Shown: positions 1 through 11,900 of the stretch, piece by piece
Position numbering within the stretch: the stretch's first letter is position 1
How the letters are laid out: each line of letters opens with the position of its first letter
Origin: Pycnopodia helianthoides
Taxonomy: Eukaryota > Echinodermata > Asteroidea > Forcipulatida > Asteriidae
Assembly (NCBI GenBank): GCA_032158295.1
Contig: CM063258.1
Span: 1,508,001 to 1,572,000 of the forward strand
Direction: 5' to 3'
Length of the DNA: 64,000 nt
Translations under genes and position numbers: made by a program
Notes under the pieces: generated by a model
The model's database searches: none
What the model was told of the DNA's origin: nothing
Seen by the model: the letters and a program-made list of their open reading frames with translations, nothing else

Positions 1-150
1 CGCCATCGTTGATGAAACGGCACGCGTGAAAGGCTATCATTGGCTGAGAGTTGTGCACAGCATGACATGCGTGCACTCTTTTTTTAACTGTTTTTCATCG
101 AAGATGGCAGTCAATGACGTCATGTGCAATCCATCTTTTAGAGTAACAGT
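1..150. repeat. Short inverted-repeat element (MITE-like), copy 1
   Basis: The left part reads GCCATCGTTGATGAAA and the right part TTTTCATCGAAGATGGC, so the ends are inverted repeats about 100 bases apart. A second copy lies at 22030-22180 with the same interior (GGCTATCATTGGCTGAGAG) and the same right flank. A perfect CRE palindrome TGACGTCA sits at 115-122 just outside the right arm, and again in the second copy. The element may start before base 1. Non-coding. Confidence 0.6.
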
Positions 151-586
151 GATGTATCCGAATGCGGACACATTTAACTCGCTATGACCAGAAATGTGCC
201 TATTTGGAAAAACAAAATACGCTTTGGTCTTAACGTTAGTAACATGAAGCTACTTGTTGTTCATGCGACTCATGTCATAGTCATGTAATGAAACCGATCA
301 ATAAAACTGTTGGGCGCAATCTTTGAAAATGGAAGTTTTACAAAATTTGCGCAATGTGCCATTTTTGACGGCACAAACTTTGTATCCTTGCGTGATTTTA
401 AAATTTGAGCTAGATTCTAGATTCAGCCATAATTCTCACGACTTATGAAGTTATTGTAAATTTTTTGCTGTGTAAATATAATTGTGTAGAGTATACTCAA
501 ATAGCAAAAAAAATGAAAAGTAGTAAATAGTAAAGCGCTGCCTCCTACTTTTCTGAAAAAGTCTGGACGAGAAACTTGTTACTTTT

Positions 587-919
587 CAGGGCTAGAATTT
601 TGGCGAAAAACCCACAAGACTGCAGGGCTTGTAGCTCAAAATATTTACTGGACCGAAATTTTGAGTACAAGACCAGAATTGAAGTGAGAAGAAAAAATGA
701 ACTGCTTGAATTTTAAGAAGCACCACTAGAAGATTTATCTCATTTGTATAATTATGGTTAAGTAGTCTTCGATAATCAACAGAATTGTATTTATCAGACT
801 GAAAGTCAACATTTGAACAAAAACACAAGACTGCCGGACTTGTCAGGACATGAGTTTACAGGCCCGATGCTAAAATCACTGGCCTCGGGCCAGCGATCCA
901 GTGTAAAATTCGAGCCCTG
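587..919. repeat. hAT-like non-autonomous element
   Basis: The element begins CAGGGCTAGAATTTT and ends AAAATTCGAGCCCTG, a terminal inverted repeat starting CAGGG as is usual for hAT transposons. A related copy lies at 13090-13445 with the same end and a shared subterminal phrase (AGTCTTGTGG). I could not find a clean 8-bp target duplication. No transposase reading frame is present. The family assignment is an inference from the end sequence only. Confidence 0.5.
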
Positions 920-1341
920 CTTTTTTTACTTGGCCTTATGCAAATCATGTTGTTGAGTCAATTTCATGCCTCAGTAGTTTTTTGTGACAAGTATACTCTG
1001 CACATCTTAAATTTGTGTGGGCAGACTTTAGTTAAAAAATTGCGTCAACACAAAGTTATAAATTTTAATACATATTAAAAATATTCATTTTCAAAGATTG
1101 CGTCCAACAAAACTATTCCTTTCAGTATAAGTAACGTAAAACAGTCTGCTTTCTCTTCAATTGGATGTGAAAAGTCCATGGTAAAATTTCTGTATCCGAC
1201 AACAACTGTTCCATTCATCATGAAATAAATTAGTATCTAATTTACTGAAATGAGGTATTGCTTTTGGTAACAATGAGTGAAAAAGTGACAGTAGAAATAC
1301 GGAAATTGTTTCGGTGATTATAATTAATATAAAAATGCGGC

Positions 1342-1711
1342 TTAAAGGAACGTTACAGAAGTGGTAAGTAACATTTTCTTTAAGATCACAGATTTACATA
1401 AAGCTTAAACGGTCTAATGATGATGATAGTAGAAAACATCCCTAGAAATATTTTTGTCTGAAATGCCATATTTGATGAGAAATAAATCAAACTAATTTCC
1501 GATTGGAGTTTATCGCTCATGAGCGTTTTATTCATGCATTGTATAACACATGCAAATTTGTAATCGGTTTTGCACTATTTTCTCGTGACCCAGATGGCCA
1601 TCGATCTCAAACTTCTACAGGTTTGTCAGTTTATGTATATGGTGGATTACCTAAAGTGATTACACTGCCAGCAATTTGTTAGCAAAAACCAATTCTGTAA
1701 TGTTCCTTTAA
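1342..1711. repeat. TTAA-flanked MITE
   Basis: The ends are TTAAAGGAACGTTACAGAA at 1342 and TTCTGTAATGTTCCTTTAA ending at 1711: one inverted repeat bounded by TTAA on both sides. The interior shares phrases such as ACTATTTTCTCGTGACC and CTCAAACTTC with the TTAA elements at 60896 and 61448. TTAA target duplication is characteristic of the piggyBac superfamily; that link is an inference. Non-coding. Confidence 0.65.
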
Positions 1712-2968
1712 ATTCCGTATCCAGCAGCCACTTTATCTCCCTTAATTTTGGTCAAATTTTATCATTACCCGTCCAGAAGGGTTGACAGAGTGAATACAGA
1801 GAGAAACAAATTCAAATTCATTATAAATAAGCAATTTGTGGGTCTTGACAACACTGCTTGCTATGCTCAATTTTAGTTCCGTTGGGCAGAGTGTGTGAAA
1901 ATTCCATCTGTTCAATGAAATGTGCGCATGAATTTTCCTTTTTATTAATAAAGGTCAAAATTTAGCTACCAATTCCTCCAGCAGACCAGAGGAATGTCAC
2001 AAAAAGGGAAATAAAGTCAAACATTCATTACAATATCAAATAAATGGCAGTCAGATATGGACATTTTTACTAAAATGCAACAAGACATGGATTCAGATTC
2101 TCTTTCAAAAATACACCATTATAACATGACTAATTATTCATAAATGAGTCATCGGTACCTCTTTTCTTCTCAAACACCACACACGGCCAGACAGACCATC
2201 TTATTCATACACAATAAGAAACAAAAATTGGAGCTTAAAAACCTCTTTAATAGTGACAAACTGTCGTTGTCACTGGTAAACGTATAAGGTAGTATGCCCA
2301 AGAATCAGAGGAAACGTTAAAATTGGCTGCGGTTTGAAGTGTTTTGCTTTATAAACTGATGCAGTTGCACTGCTGGACTGCCTGCAGTCCCGTATAGAAA
2401 TGGCCGAAACAAAATTTTACTACCGTTTATCCACAACAAAACTAGGACAAAACTGCACTGAAAAACCCAAATTCTCATTGAAAAATTTAAAAGAAATTAA
2501 CTCACACAATATTTAGGGAGTCTACAAACTGCCACGAAGAAATTGTTGTTTAATTTTCCTCTGAAAAAGTGTTACAAAATCTCCATCGAAAGGTGAAAAT
2601 GGCGTCAATTCGGCGAAATCTTTGACCTTTAAATTAAATAGCGCCACCAATCTTCCAAATTTGTCAGGTAAACATTCTTTCAGAAATGTTTGTGAAAACA
2701 GGTACAAATTTAATATATAAAGACATAAAATGTTTAGAGATTTTAAAAGAAATAAAATTGAGTATTAATATAAATTATATATAAGCTTGATTATATTTTA
2801 AAAAAATTGTTTTTAAATTATCAAACAAAGTTGTTAAAATAATAATGTTGTTAGAGGTCAATCATCCTGGAAACCAGACGCTGTCGAGTGTCATGTCACG
2901 TTGACATCTGAATCTTTCACGAAAACAACTTTTAAGTTTTACAAACCCAAAAACTTTCCTCTTAAAAA
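1712..2968. other. Intergenic stretch and presumed 5' flank of ANKRD45
   Basis: AT-rich sequence with no reading frame I can support. The last about 130 bases are more GC-rich and precede the ANKRD45 start codon, so the promoter and 5' UTR should lie here. I see no TATA box at a convincing position. The stretch GGTCAATCATCCTGGAAACC near 2857 contains half of an RFX-type X-box, but the second half does not fit. Confidence 0.4.
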
Positions 2969-5900
2969 ATGACAGTGGAACCTTCAAATTCAGAAACAGA
3001 GGTTTCCTCTCAACCGAAGAAATCCGGCAAACGGCTCAACATCGTGTTGCAGTGTGCCGCAAAAGGCGACGCAGCCCGTCTTCAAGATAGTTTTTCGAAG
3101 GAGGACGACCCGTACCACGACCGGGTGGAGGGACAGTTAAACTCCCGGGACGATGAGGGCAGGTCGCCGGTCGAAATCGCCTGCACGGAGGGCCATATGG
3201 AGATACTAAAACTTCTCGTTGAAAAGGTTACTTTTCACGGCATTTTTGTATTGGCAAATTTTGCAGATAACTGTTAGGGAATTAAATTTAAATATTGAAA
3301 GAAACAAACCATTTTGACAAAATAAATTTTTAAAATCATAAAATTAAAAAGGCCTATTTCACTTTGCCTGGTTCATATACCTCCTGTGAAAGCGAATGCA
3401 AAGCAAATTTTGACGTCACAAATTCGCTAAGAACAATTTGCAACAGTTGAGCTGTGCTCAACTCCTGCGAAACATTCGCAGCGAAAACTGCCCTTTGCTG
3501 TGGTGTGACGTCGAAATTCGCTTCGCATTCACATTCGCATAAAGTATGAACTGGGCTTTAATCTGATTGTCAAATGGCTAGTTATGATAGTAGTAATAAT
3601 AGTAACTACACTGATACTATAGTAATATTAAATTTCATTAAAATTTTAACAAATGACATGCAAACATTTAGAACTATTATTATGGATGCAATGCCAGCAC
3701 CAGCTAAGTTTTGTTAAATACTATTTTTAAGCTGGCCTATCTTGTAATGTTTCGCACTCTTTGACGCGCACCACCATACTTAATACTTTTAAAACATGCT
3801 TTAGTAAGTAACTAATAATAGTTTGTTGTTATTGTGTTATTGTTAACTAGGAGAAAACGCCTTGGTGCCCCTGCCCTTTCAAAAACGAAGCATCGACCAG
3901 GCCTGCAAACACTTAGTTTTATTGGTATTGATCGTTGATGTTTTTTTACTACTTCTAGGGATCTGATCCCAATATGAGGAATCCAAGCACTGGACGAACA
4001 GCGCTGGACATGGCTTGCATCTTAGACAGGGAAGATATGGTGAAGGAATTACTTGAGAAAGGAGCTGATGGTGACTCTTCAACAGATAGAGGTATGTAGG
4101 GGAATGCACCCCCTCCCCCCACCCCCAGCTTTAAAAAAAATCTTGGAGAGAACCCTGAAATATTAAAGGAAAAATAGAAACCTACAAGTATGCTAAATAT
4201 GTATGCATGGTTTTGCCTTAAAAATCCCCCCCCCCAATTCGAAGCAATGTTACAGAAAATTATGAAGAGAACAAGCTGAAAATAACAGGTTTGCAGCTCG
4301 TTGAAAATTTGCATCTGATTATTATTTAGAATTCATTTGCAACCAAAAACTTTGTTGACTTATAATCCATTCATGATATCACAGTTTTTAATATTTTTTG
4401 CTTTTGTCGCTTAGTAGCCTGGTAAGTTCAAATCATCTATTGTTATTATTTTATTCCGTTTATTGTTATTATTTTTTTCCCCTGTTTATCGCTGCAAGGC
4501 TACACGGCTTTGCATCACGCTGCAGCTTGGGGTAAAATAGCCTGCCTGAAACTTCTGATTCAGTTCGGCGCCAATCTTCAGGTCAAGACAAGCCATGGAG
4601 AGCGCCCTCATGAGACAGCATTGAGATATCAACATGAAAAATGTGCGCAGTACCTAAACTGGTCCGGTAAGTTGACAAATGCGTCGGGAAAATTTGTCTG
4701 TACTTCTTGTCAGTGAGTACGAGTCTTTTTTTTTCTCACCTGACTCAATGATAAATAATAACACCAACATTTGTAGAGCGCTTTAATCATCAGCCATGCT
4801 CTTGGCGTGAACACAATTAAATTTTGAAAATGCCCTGGTTAAAAACCCCCAAAACTGCTTACAATTGTATGGAAAATTACATCATAGAGTGTTAAATTAA
4901 CACTAATTACTGCCAACACAAATTCATTAGTGTTATTTTAACATGCTATGATATCAATTCTGATTATTTTTTTCGGTATCTTTATGTGACAACACCCATG
5001 GTGTCAATTTTAACACCCTAGTTTTTTGAAGTGTATACCTTGACTGCAGTCACTGTTTCTAGGATTTTGATTTTGATTTTTTTTTTTTTATTCACTGCTT
5101 CAGATGCATGGCATTACACGTTTTGTAATACCGGGCACTGCTCGGGTTAGCTCAACAGTTAGTCAGGCAAAAAAAAAACAATTGCACTTACCAGAGAAAA
5201 GGTTACCAGCCAAAATGCCATGTCATATCATCTACGATTTATGACTGGTTTCAGGCAAGTTTTTGCTTAACTCGTTGACTGCCTGTCATAGATTCGTAGG
5301 GCGTTCCCATTTGCCAAGTGCAGTGCGCATGCGTGTATACACATTCTAAGGATGCCATGTCCTCACCACTGCCAGAAGCGTATTTGTTGCGTGCTCAGTG
5401 ATGCCAGTGTATTTAAATAACAATACAAAGCCCTTTCATTCCCTACGAGTATACTCGTAGTGGCAGAAGCGGTTACACCTGTTACTACGAATATACTTGT
5501 AGGCGGCAGTCAACGTGTTAATTTGGTGCTGAACAAAGAAAAAGTTTACTAGAGCAGGATTTGAACATGTGACCTCCGGATAAATGTGTGCTCTTCGAAC
5601 TTAACCAACTAGCCTTAATAAAGGCAGTCTCCCTATTTTGTCAATATCTTTGTTCGGGGTGCCAGTCAAAAGCCAAGGATCACACCCAAGTTTACGATAC
5701 AACCTGGGAAGTGGAGGGGATGTGACTTTTCATTTAAAGTATCAAGTAATAAACCACAAGGAAAACTGACTGGGTAAACTTTAACTTAATTTCGGGAAAA
5801 TTGACTCGCTTTCGCCAATTTTTCTTTGTTAAACCCAAAATTAATTGAAATTTACTCAGTTTCCCTTGTGGTTTACTTAAAATTTTCGCTCGGCTGAAAC

Positions 5901-8900
5901 TTACCAGTCAATAATTCCTCCACAAAGTTGGGCAATGGACTCTATCAAGTATATTACAAGCTTCAAATCTTTAAAATATCTTTACTTTGTAATTGTTACA
6001 ACAGAAGCACGGCGTGCCCTACTTGCCGTCTTGAGAGAGATTAAAGAGAATGTGGAGGATGTTCAGAAGGTCCAAGGCAGACTCACCAAGGACGAACGGG
6101 TAAGAAGAAAACGGCATCTTTTGGTGTTTTATTTTCTGGCAGTGTACCTGTGGCTTTGGTCGGCTCTTTAAAGGGTGTGTGCTACCTTGTCCACATGCCT
6201 TGAAAAAGTTTGTAGTTATTAGGGGCCAATCAGAATAGTCAATGTTAAAAAGTAAAAGTTTTGATATTTTTTTATATTATTTTTTTTTCAAAATTGTTTT
6301 GACCCACCCACCCAACCCAAATTAAAATTTTTAAATATTGAATGACTTAATAAATCCTATACACTGAAGAACAAAGTAATACCTCGCATGATGCAGATAT
6401 TTTAGATAAAAGGTCTCCAACATCAGTAGTTTTCAATGGCTTTTCCTGGCTTATACAAACAACGATCTGGGCCAGCCGTTTTTAGTTTTTTGTCTTCTTC
6501 TTTTTCATTTGTTAATTTTGTTTTCTATTATTTTAAAAGCAAACGTAATTTTGATTTTAAGTTATTTCTTTTGACCCACCCACCCACAATTTTGAATTTG
6601 TTTAAATTTTTAATATTGACTATTCTGAATGGCCTCTTACTTGGTAATGATGAATCTGCTTACAATGTACCTGTTACTATCCCCAATATACATATATTTT
6701 AAAAATTAAATATCGCCTAACTCACAAGGCTGGACGGCCACTTCAAGGTGAAGGCTACACCTAACTGATTTGGGCTGTCGACCCAAGTCAACTGTCACCA
6801 GGGGCACAGTGCCACCTACTCCTGGGGCTGAAACTGGGTTACCACCTTCACAGTCCGTAAGGATGTAGGTATGGGTATCATCCACTAGGAGCCTGGCTGG
6901 TAGAGCAGAATGCACTACCCTCCCAACTTTTTACGAAGCAATTATGGCTTTAAAAGTGCCTTGCTCAAGGGCACAAGTGTCATGACTGGGATTTCGAACC
7001 CACACTCTGCTGCTGACAACACCAGAGCTTGGGTCCTGTGAACTATATAAAATAGTGCTCTCCGGGTGGGCCCTCTAAAACAGGCCTTACTCATGATGGG
7101 GTGTCTACTGGTTGGACAAGGAGCATCCAAACATCTGAATTTAATTGCACTGGGTTACCACCTTCACAGTCCGTAACAAACCAAGCAAGCGACTCAGAGT
7201 CACATGACTCATAGTCACATGTCTCATAGTGGGTACACAGTGTAAACAAACCAAGCAAGCGACTCAGAGTCACATGTCTCATAGTGGGTAAACAGTGTAA
7301 ACAAACCAAGCAAGCGACTCGGAGTCACATGACTCATAGTGGGTACACAGTGTAAACAAACCAAGCAAGCGACTCAGAGTCACATGTCTCATAGTGGGTA
7401 AACAGTGTAAACAAACCAAGCAAGCGACTCGGAGTCACATGACTCATAGTGGGTACACAGTGTAAACAAACCAAGCAAGCGACTCAGAGTCACATGTCTC
7501 ATAGTGGGTAAACAGTGTAAACAAACCAAGCAAGCGACTCGGAGTCACATGACTCATAGTGGGTACACAGTGTAAACAAACCAAGCAAGCGACTCAGAGT
7601 CACATGTCTCATAGTGGGTAAACAGTGTAAACAAACCAAGTAAGCGACTCAGAGTCACATGTCTCATAGTGGGTAAACAGTGTAAACAAACCAAGCAAGC
7701 GACTCAGAGTCACATGACTCATAGTGGGTACTCAGTGTAAACAAACCAAGCAAGCGACTCAGAGTCACATGTCTCATAGTGTGTACTCAGTGTAAACAAA
7801 CCAAGCAAGCGACTCAGAGTCACATGACTCATAGTGGGTACTCAGTGTAAACAAACCAAGCAAGCGACTCAGAGTCACATGACTCATAGTGGGTACTCAG
7901 TGTAAACAAACCAAGCAAGCGACTCAGAGTCACATGACTCATAGTGGGTACTCAGTGTAAACAAACCAAGCAAGCGACTCAGAGTCACATGACTCATAGT
8001 GGGTACTCAGTGTAAACAAACCAAGCAAGCGACTTAGAGTCACATGACTCATAGTGGGTACTCAGTGTAAACAAACCAAGCAAGCGACTCAGAGTCACAT
8101 GACTCATAGTGGATATACGGTGTAAACAAACCAAGCAAGCGACTTGGAGTCACATGACTCATAGTGGGTACACAGTGTAAACAAACCAAGCAAGCGACTC
8201 AGAGTCACATGACTCATAGTGGATATACGGTGTAAACAAACCAAGCAAGCGACTTGGAGTCACATGACTCGTAGTGGGTAAACAGTGTAAACAAACCAAG
8301 CTAGTGACACGCAGTGTGCGTAGAAAAGCATGGCTGCTTCTGAGTGCTTTAGCCGTAAGACAGGAAGCAGCCATGCTTTTCCATGCACACTACATGTTGC
8401 TTGCTTAGTTTGTTTACATTGCATACCCACTATGAGTCACATGACTCTGGTCGCCGATTGTGTCTAGTGGCTTAGTACCAAAATGCCCATAGCGGCCACA
8501 AATGGCTGCATAAATGCAAGAAATGCATACAGAAACAAATTTTTTCTCTTTGGTTAATAACAAATTTAGAAACGGCATAATGTTCAAGGCAGTATCGCAC
8601 TCATCATTTTACTCTTGGCAGCATTTTCCCTAGGTTTTTAGATTGATATTATATTTGTTTTTGTAGCTACCAATCTTTATTAATTGTCATTATGTGCAAT
8701 TTGTTGTCTTGCATTAATGAACAACCTTTATGTTTATTTCAACAATCTACTGGAGACCTAACGTTAGTACCACTCCGGTGAGTACGGGTGGAAAGTTTAA
8801 TTTTCCAGTCCAGTGGAAATGACTTTATGCAATTTCTGTTTGATGTTGTTATTGTCTGAACCTCGTTTCACACAATTTCAGAAAACCTCAAGAGAGGTCT

Positions 8901-11900
8901 AACCGTCTTTGAAATGAGTCATTAGGGACCACTGCCCGCATCCATGAAGCAATTTAACCAACGGAACATCACTTTATTTTCAATGGCCTCATCGTTTGGA
9001 ATCTTACAAGGGCAATAAGTGTTTCGCTAACAATTGCACCAAATGAAAAACGTCTGGAATTGCTGGAACGTGCTTTGCAGTCCCGCAATTACTTTTGTTG
9101 CCTTGCAGTTTAAATTGAATCTTGTCCCTTTTTATAGACGAACACTTACGCTGTTTTGGATTGCAAGCAATAAGTTTGAGTTTCTTGTCAGTCCCAATAT
9201 TACATACGTGTAAAGGCCAGGGCAGCTTCATGAGGGAAATTAACATCTCCACTGGAAACATTTCAAAGTGTACCAATGAGATTGTTAGCAGGGACATTGA
9301 GGCAACGAACCATTGTTGCAAGTTAGATTTGACTAACATCTGATTTATGTGAAATGTACAGACTTCCAGCTCTCAGACATAGAAGAATTATTAATTACTG
9401 TTTATTTATCTATACATTTGTCCACAATCATTATAACAACACTGACTCCAACCCAATCAGTTTTAGTTTACATGTTCCCAATTGTTTACAAGGCAATTAA
9501 GCCAACAAACACATCCTACATGGCGTGTCGTGGCCGAGCGGATAAGAGCACCGGACTCAAGCTCTGGTGTTTCTGTTCAGCAGAGTGTGGGTTCGAGTCC
9601 CAGTCGTGACACTTGTGTCCTTAAGCAAGACACTTAACCATTATTGCTTCGTCCTTCGGATGGGACGTAAAGCCGTTGGTCCCGTGTGTTGTGTAATGCA
9701 CGTAAAAGAACCCAGTGCACTTATCGAAAAGACAAGGGGTTCGCCCCGGTGTTCCTGGTTTGATTGGCAGCATATTGCGCCACTGCACCTTGTAAACCAT
9801 TACATTGTGCTATAAATGCATAGGTCTCATACTTCAAAACGTAGCTCCACATACATGGCAGGTAAAAATACAGAGCGCTTTGTATCCTTTGGCAAAAGGT
9901 GCTATATAAATACAGTTATTATTATTACATGTTCCATGGAATTGCGTTGAGGTAACAAAGCGTGGTTTTATATACAGGATTTCATCCACCTACAACGGGT
10001 TCCAAGGAAATTGTGATGCTTTGGGGGCATCTTCACTCAATTCATTCCGTGATCAGATTTCATGTGCTTTAGCCTGTACCACTGTCAGTATCTGATGAGG
10101 TCATTATCACTTATTTATTCATTTATTTATTTATACATATTTATTTATAGGTATCTATTTTCATTTTGCCATTTTGCGTTTCTATTGGTTACCAATACAC
10201 CACATGACCTTAAATTACCTTTGTTCAAGTTCACGCTGTGACCAAAGTCAAGTTTGGGAAGTGGGCTTTGAACTTGTTTATGCCTTGACCGACGTCCTTG
10301 TTTCTAGCATTTTTTTGCAATTTCTAAAAAATAAGTAGTAATTTACAGCACAAAATACATGGCATTACAAGAATTTAAATACAGGGCACTTCTAGGGTTG
10401 AATCGTTAAAGTTTCTCGCCCAAATGTGCATCCCTCCAACCTTACTTAAGCCTCATCATCTTCATCAGGGCCCAATTTCATAGAGCTGCTTAGCACAAAA
10501 ATTTGCTTAGCATGAAATTTTTGCCTTGATAAAAACAGGATTACCAGCCAAATTTCCACGTGATTTTCAGCATAAGCAAACAACAGCTGAATACCATTAA
10601 CAAGCAATATGCAACAAATGGAAATTTGGTTGGTAATCCTGTTTTTATCAAGGAAGAAATTTCATGCTAAGCACATTTTCGTGCTTAGCAGCTCTATGAA
10701 ATTGGGCCCAGCAGTCCAGCATTGTCCTGAAGACGAGCAGAGTATACTGTTTGAAATGTCGAGACCAACACTTCTCCCAAATGAGTTTTACACAAGGTCC
10801 CCAAGTTTACTAGTTATCAAGATCTTCATCATCAGGCTGGGTTTTGTCCATTGATGGATGAAGCCCTCTTCATGCAATTTCCATTCTCTTCTTCTTCTTG
10901 ATAATCTAGCCCAAGTTATAATAATAATGGTTATAATAATATATGGATTTATAAAGCGCACATTCTAAAATACATTACTCATGGCTACAGCACTTAATGA
11001 AAAAAGATACAATGATTAAACATCTTGACAATACAGAACTAAGAAACTAGACACAGTATGCTTGTGTAAAGAGCAGTGTCTTTAGTTCTGTTTTGAAAGT
11101 TTGCAGAGAAACAATGTTCCGGATTGAGTCAGGAATTTTTTTTCCAGTTGTCGTGTTTATGTGTGTTTAGGTTTTGTCTCTCCATCTTCTCTTCTTCTTT
11201 GTCTATTTCTAGGTTGCCATTCGGTTAGTCTCTTGGTCCCCCTATTGTCATGTCTTCCATTTTTATTTCCTTTATCTTCTTTACAACGTCTTTGATCTTA
11301 GGTTTTTGCCTATTCGTAGTTACTTCTTATTTTCCATATTATGCAAAGCTTCAATCATCACTTATATTATAGAGTTGTTGATTGTTTTTAACGACTTTGA
11401 TCTTGCAGATGACGGCCCTGAATGCATGCACAGAGAAACAGGAGTGGCTAGACAATGGAGGCGAGAATTTAACGGTGGACGACTTCAACAAACAGAAACA
11501 GGTCCTCTCTGAGATACTGGAACCCATCGTTGTCAAAATGGCCGAACCTCGTAAGTTGTTTTTTTTACTTCAAGAGATAAAATCAAAAAGGCAAGGGAAA
11601 AAATTGTTACCAAAAGGATTTGTATTTAGCAATAAAGGGGGAGGGGTTGGCACACCCCGAATCTCTGCTGTTTTGTGGTGTTTTATTTTATAGCTCATAC
11701 AAAAGACTGGTGCCTAAGACCTTTGAAATACTAGTGCATAGGGCCTACAGAACACTGGTGCCTAGGGCCTACAAAACACTGGTGTCTAGGGCCTACAGAA
11801 CACTGGTGTCTAGGGCCTACAAAATACTGGTGTCTAGGGCCTACAAAACACTGGTGTCTAGGGCCTACAGAACACTGGTGTCTAGGGCCTACAGAACACT

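Noticed and set aside
2850..2880. RFX X-box upstream of ANKRD45 (expected for a ciliary gene)
   Set aside because: Only one half-site (GGAAAC) is present. The other half does not match within the allowed spacing.
9521..9610. tRNA-Leu gene
   Set aside because: The head is followed by a shared SINE body, is repeated at 20021 and 51157, and its acceptor stem does not pair properly.
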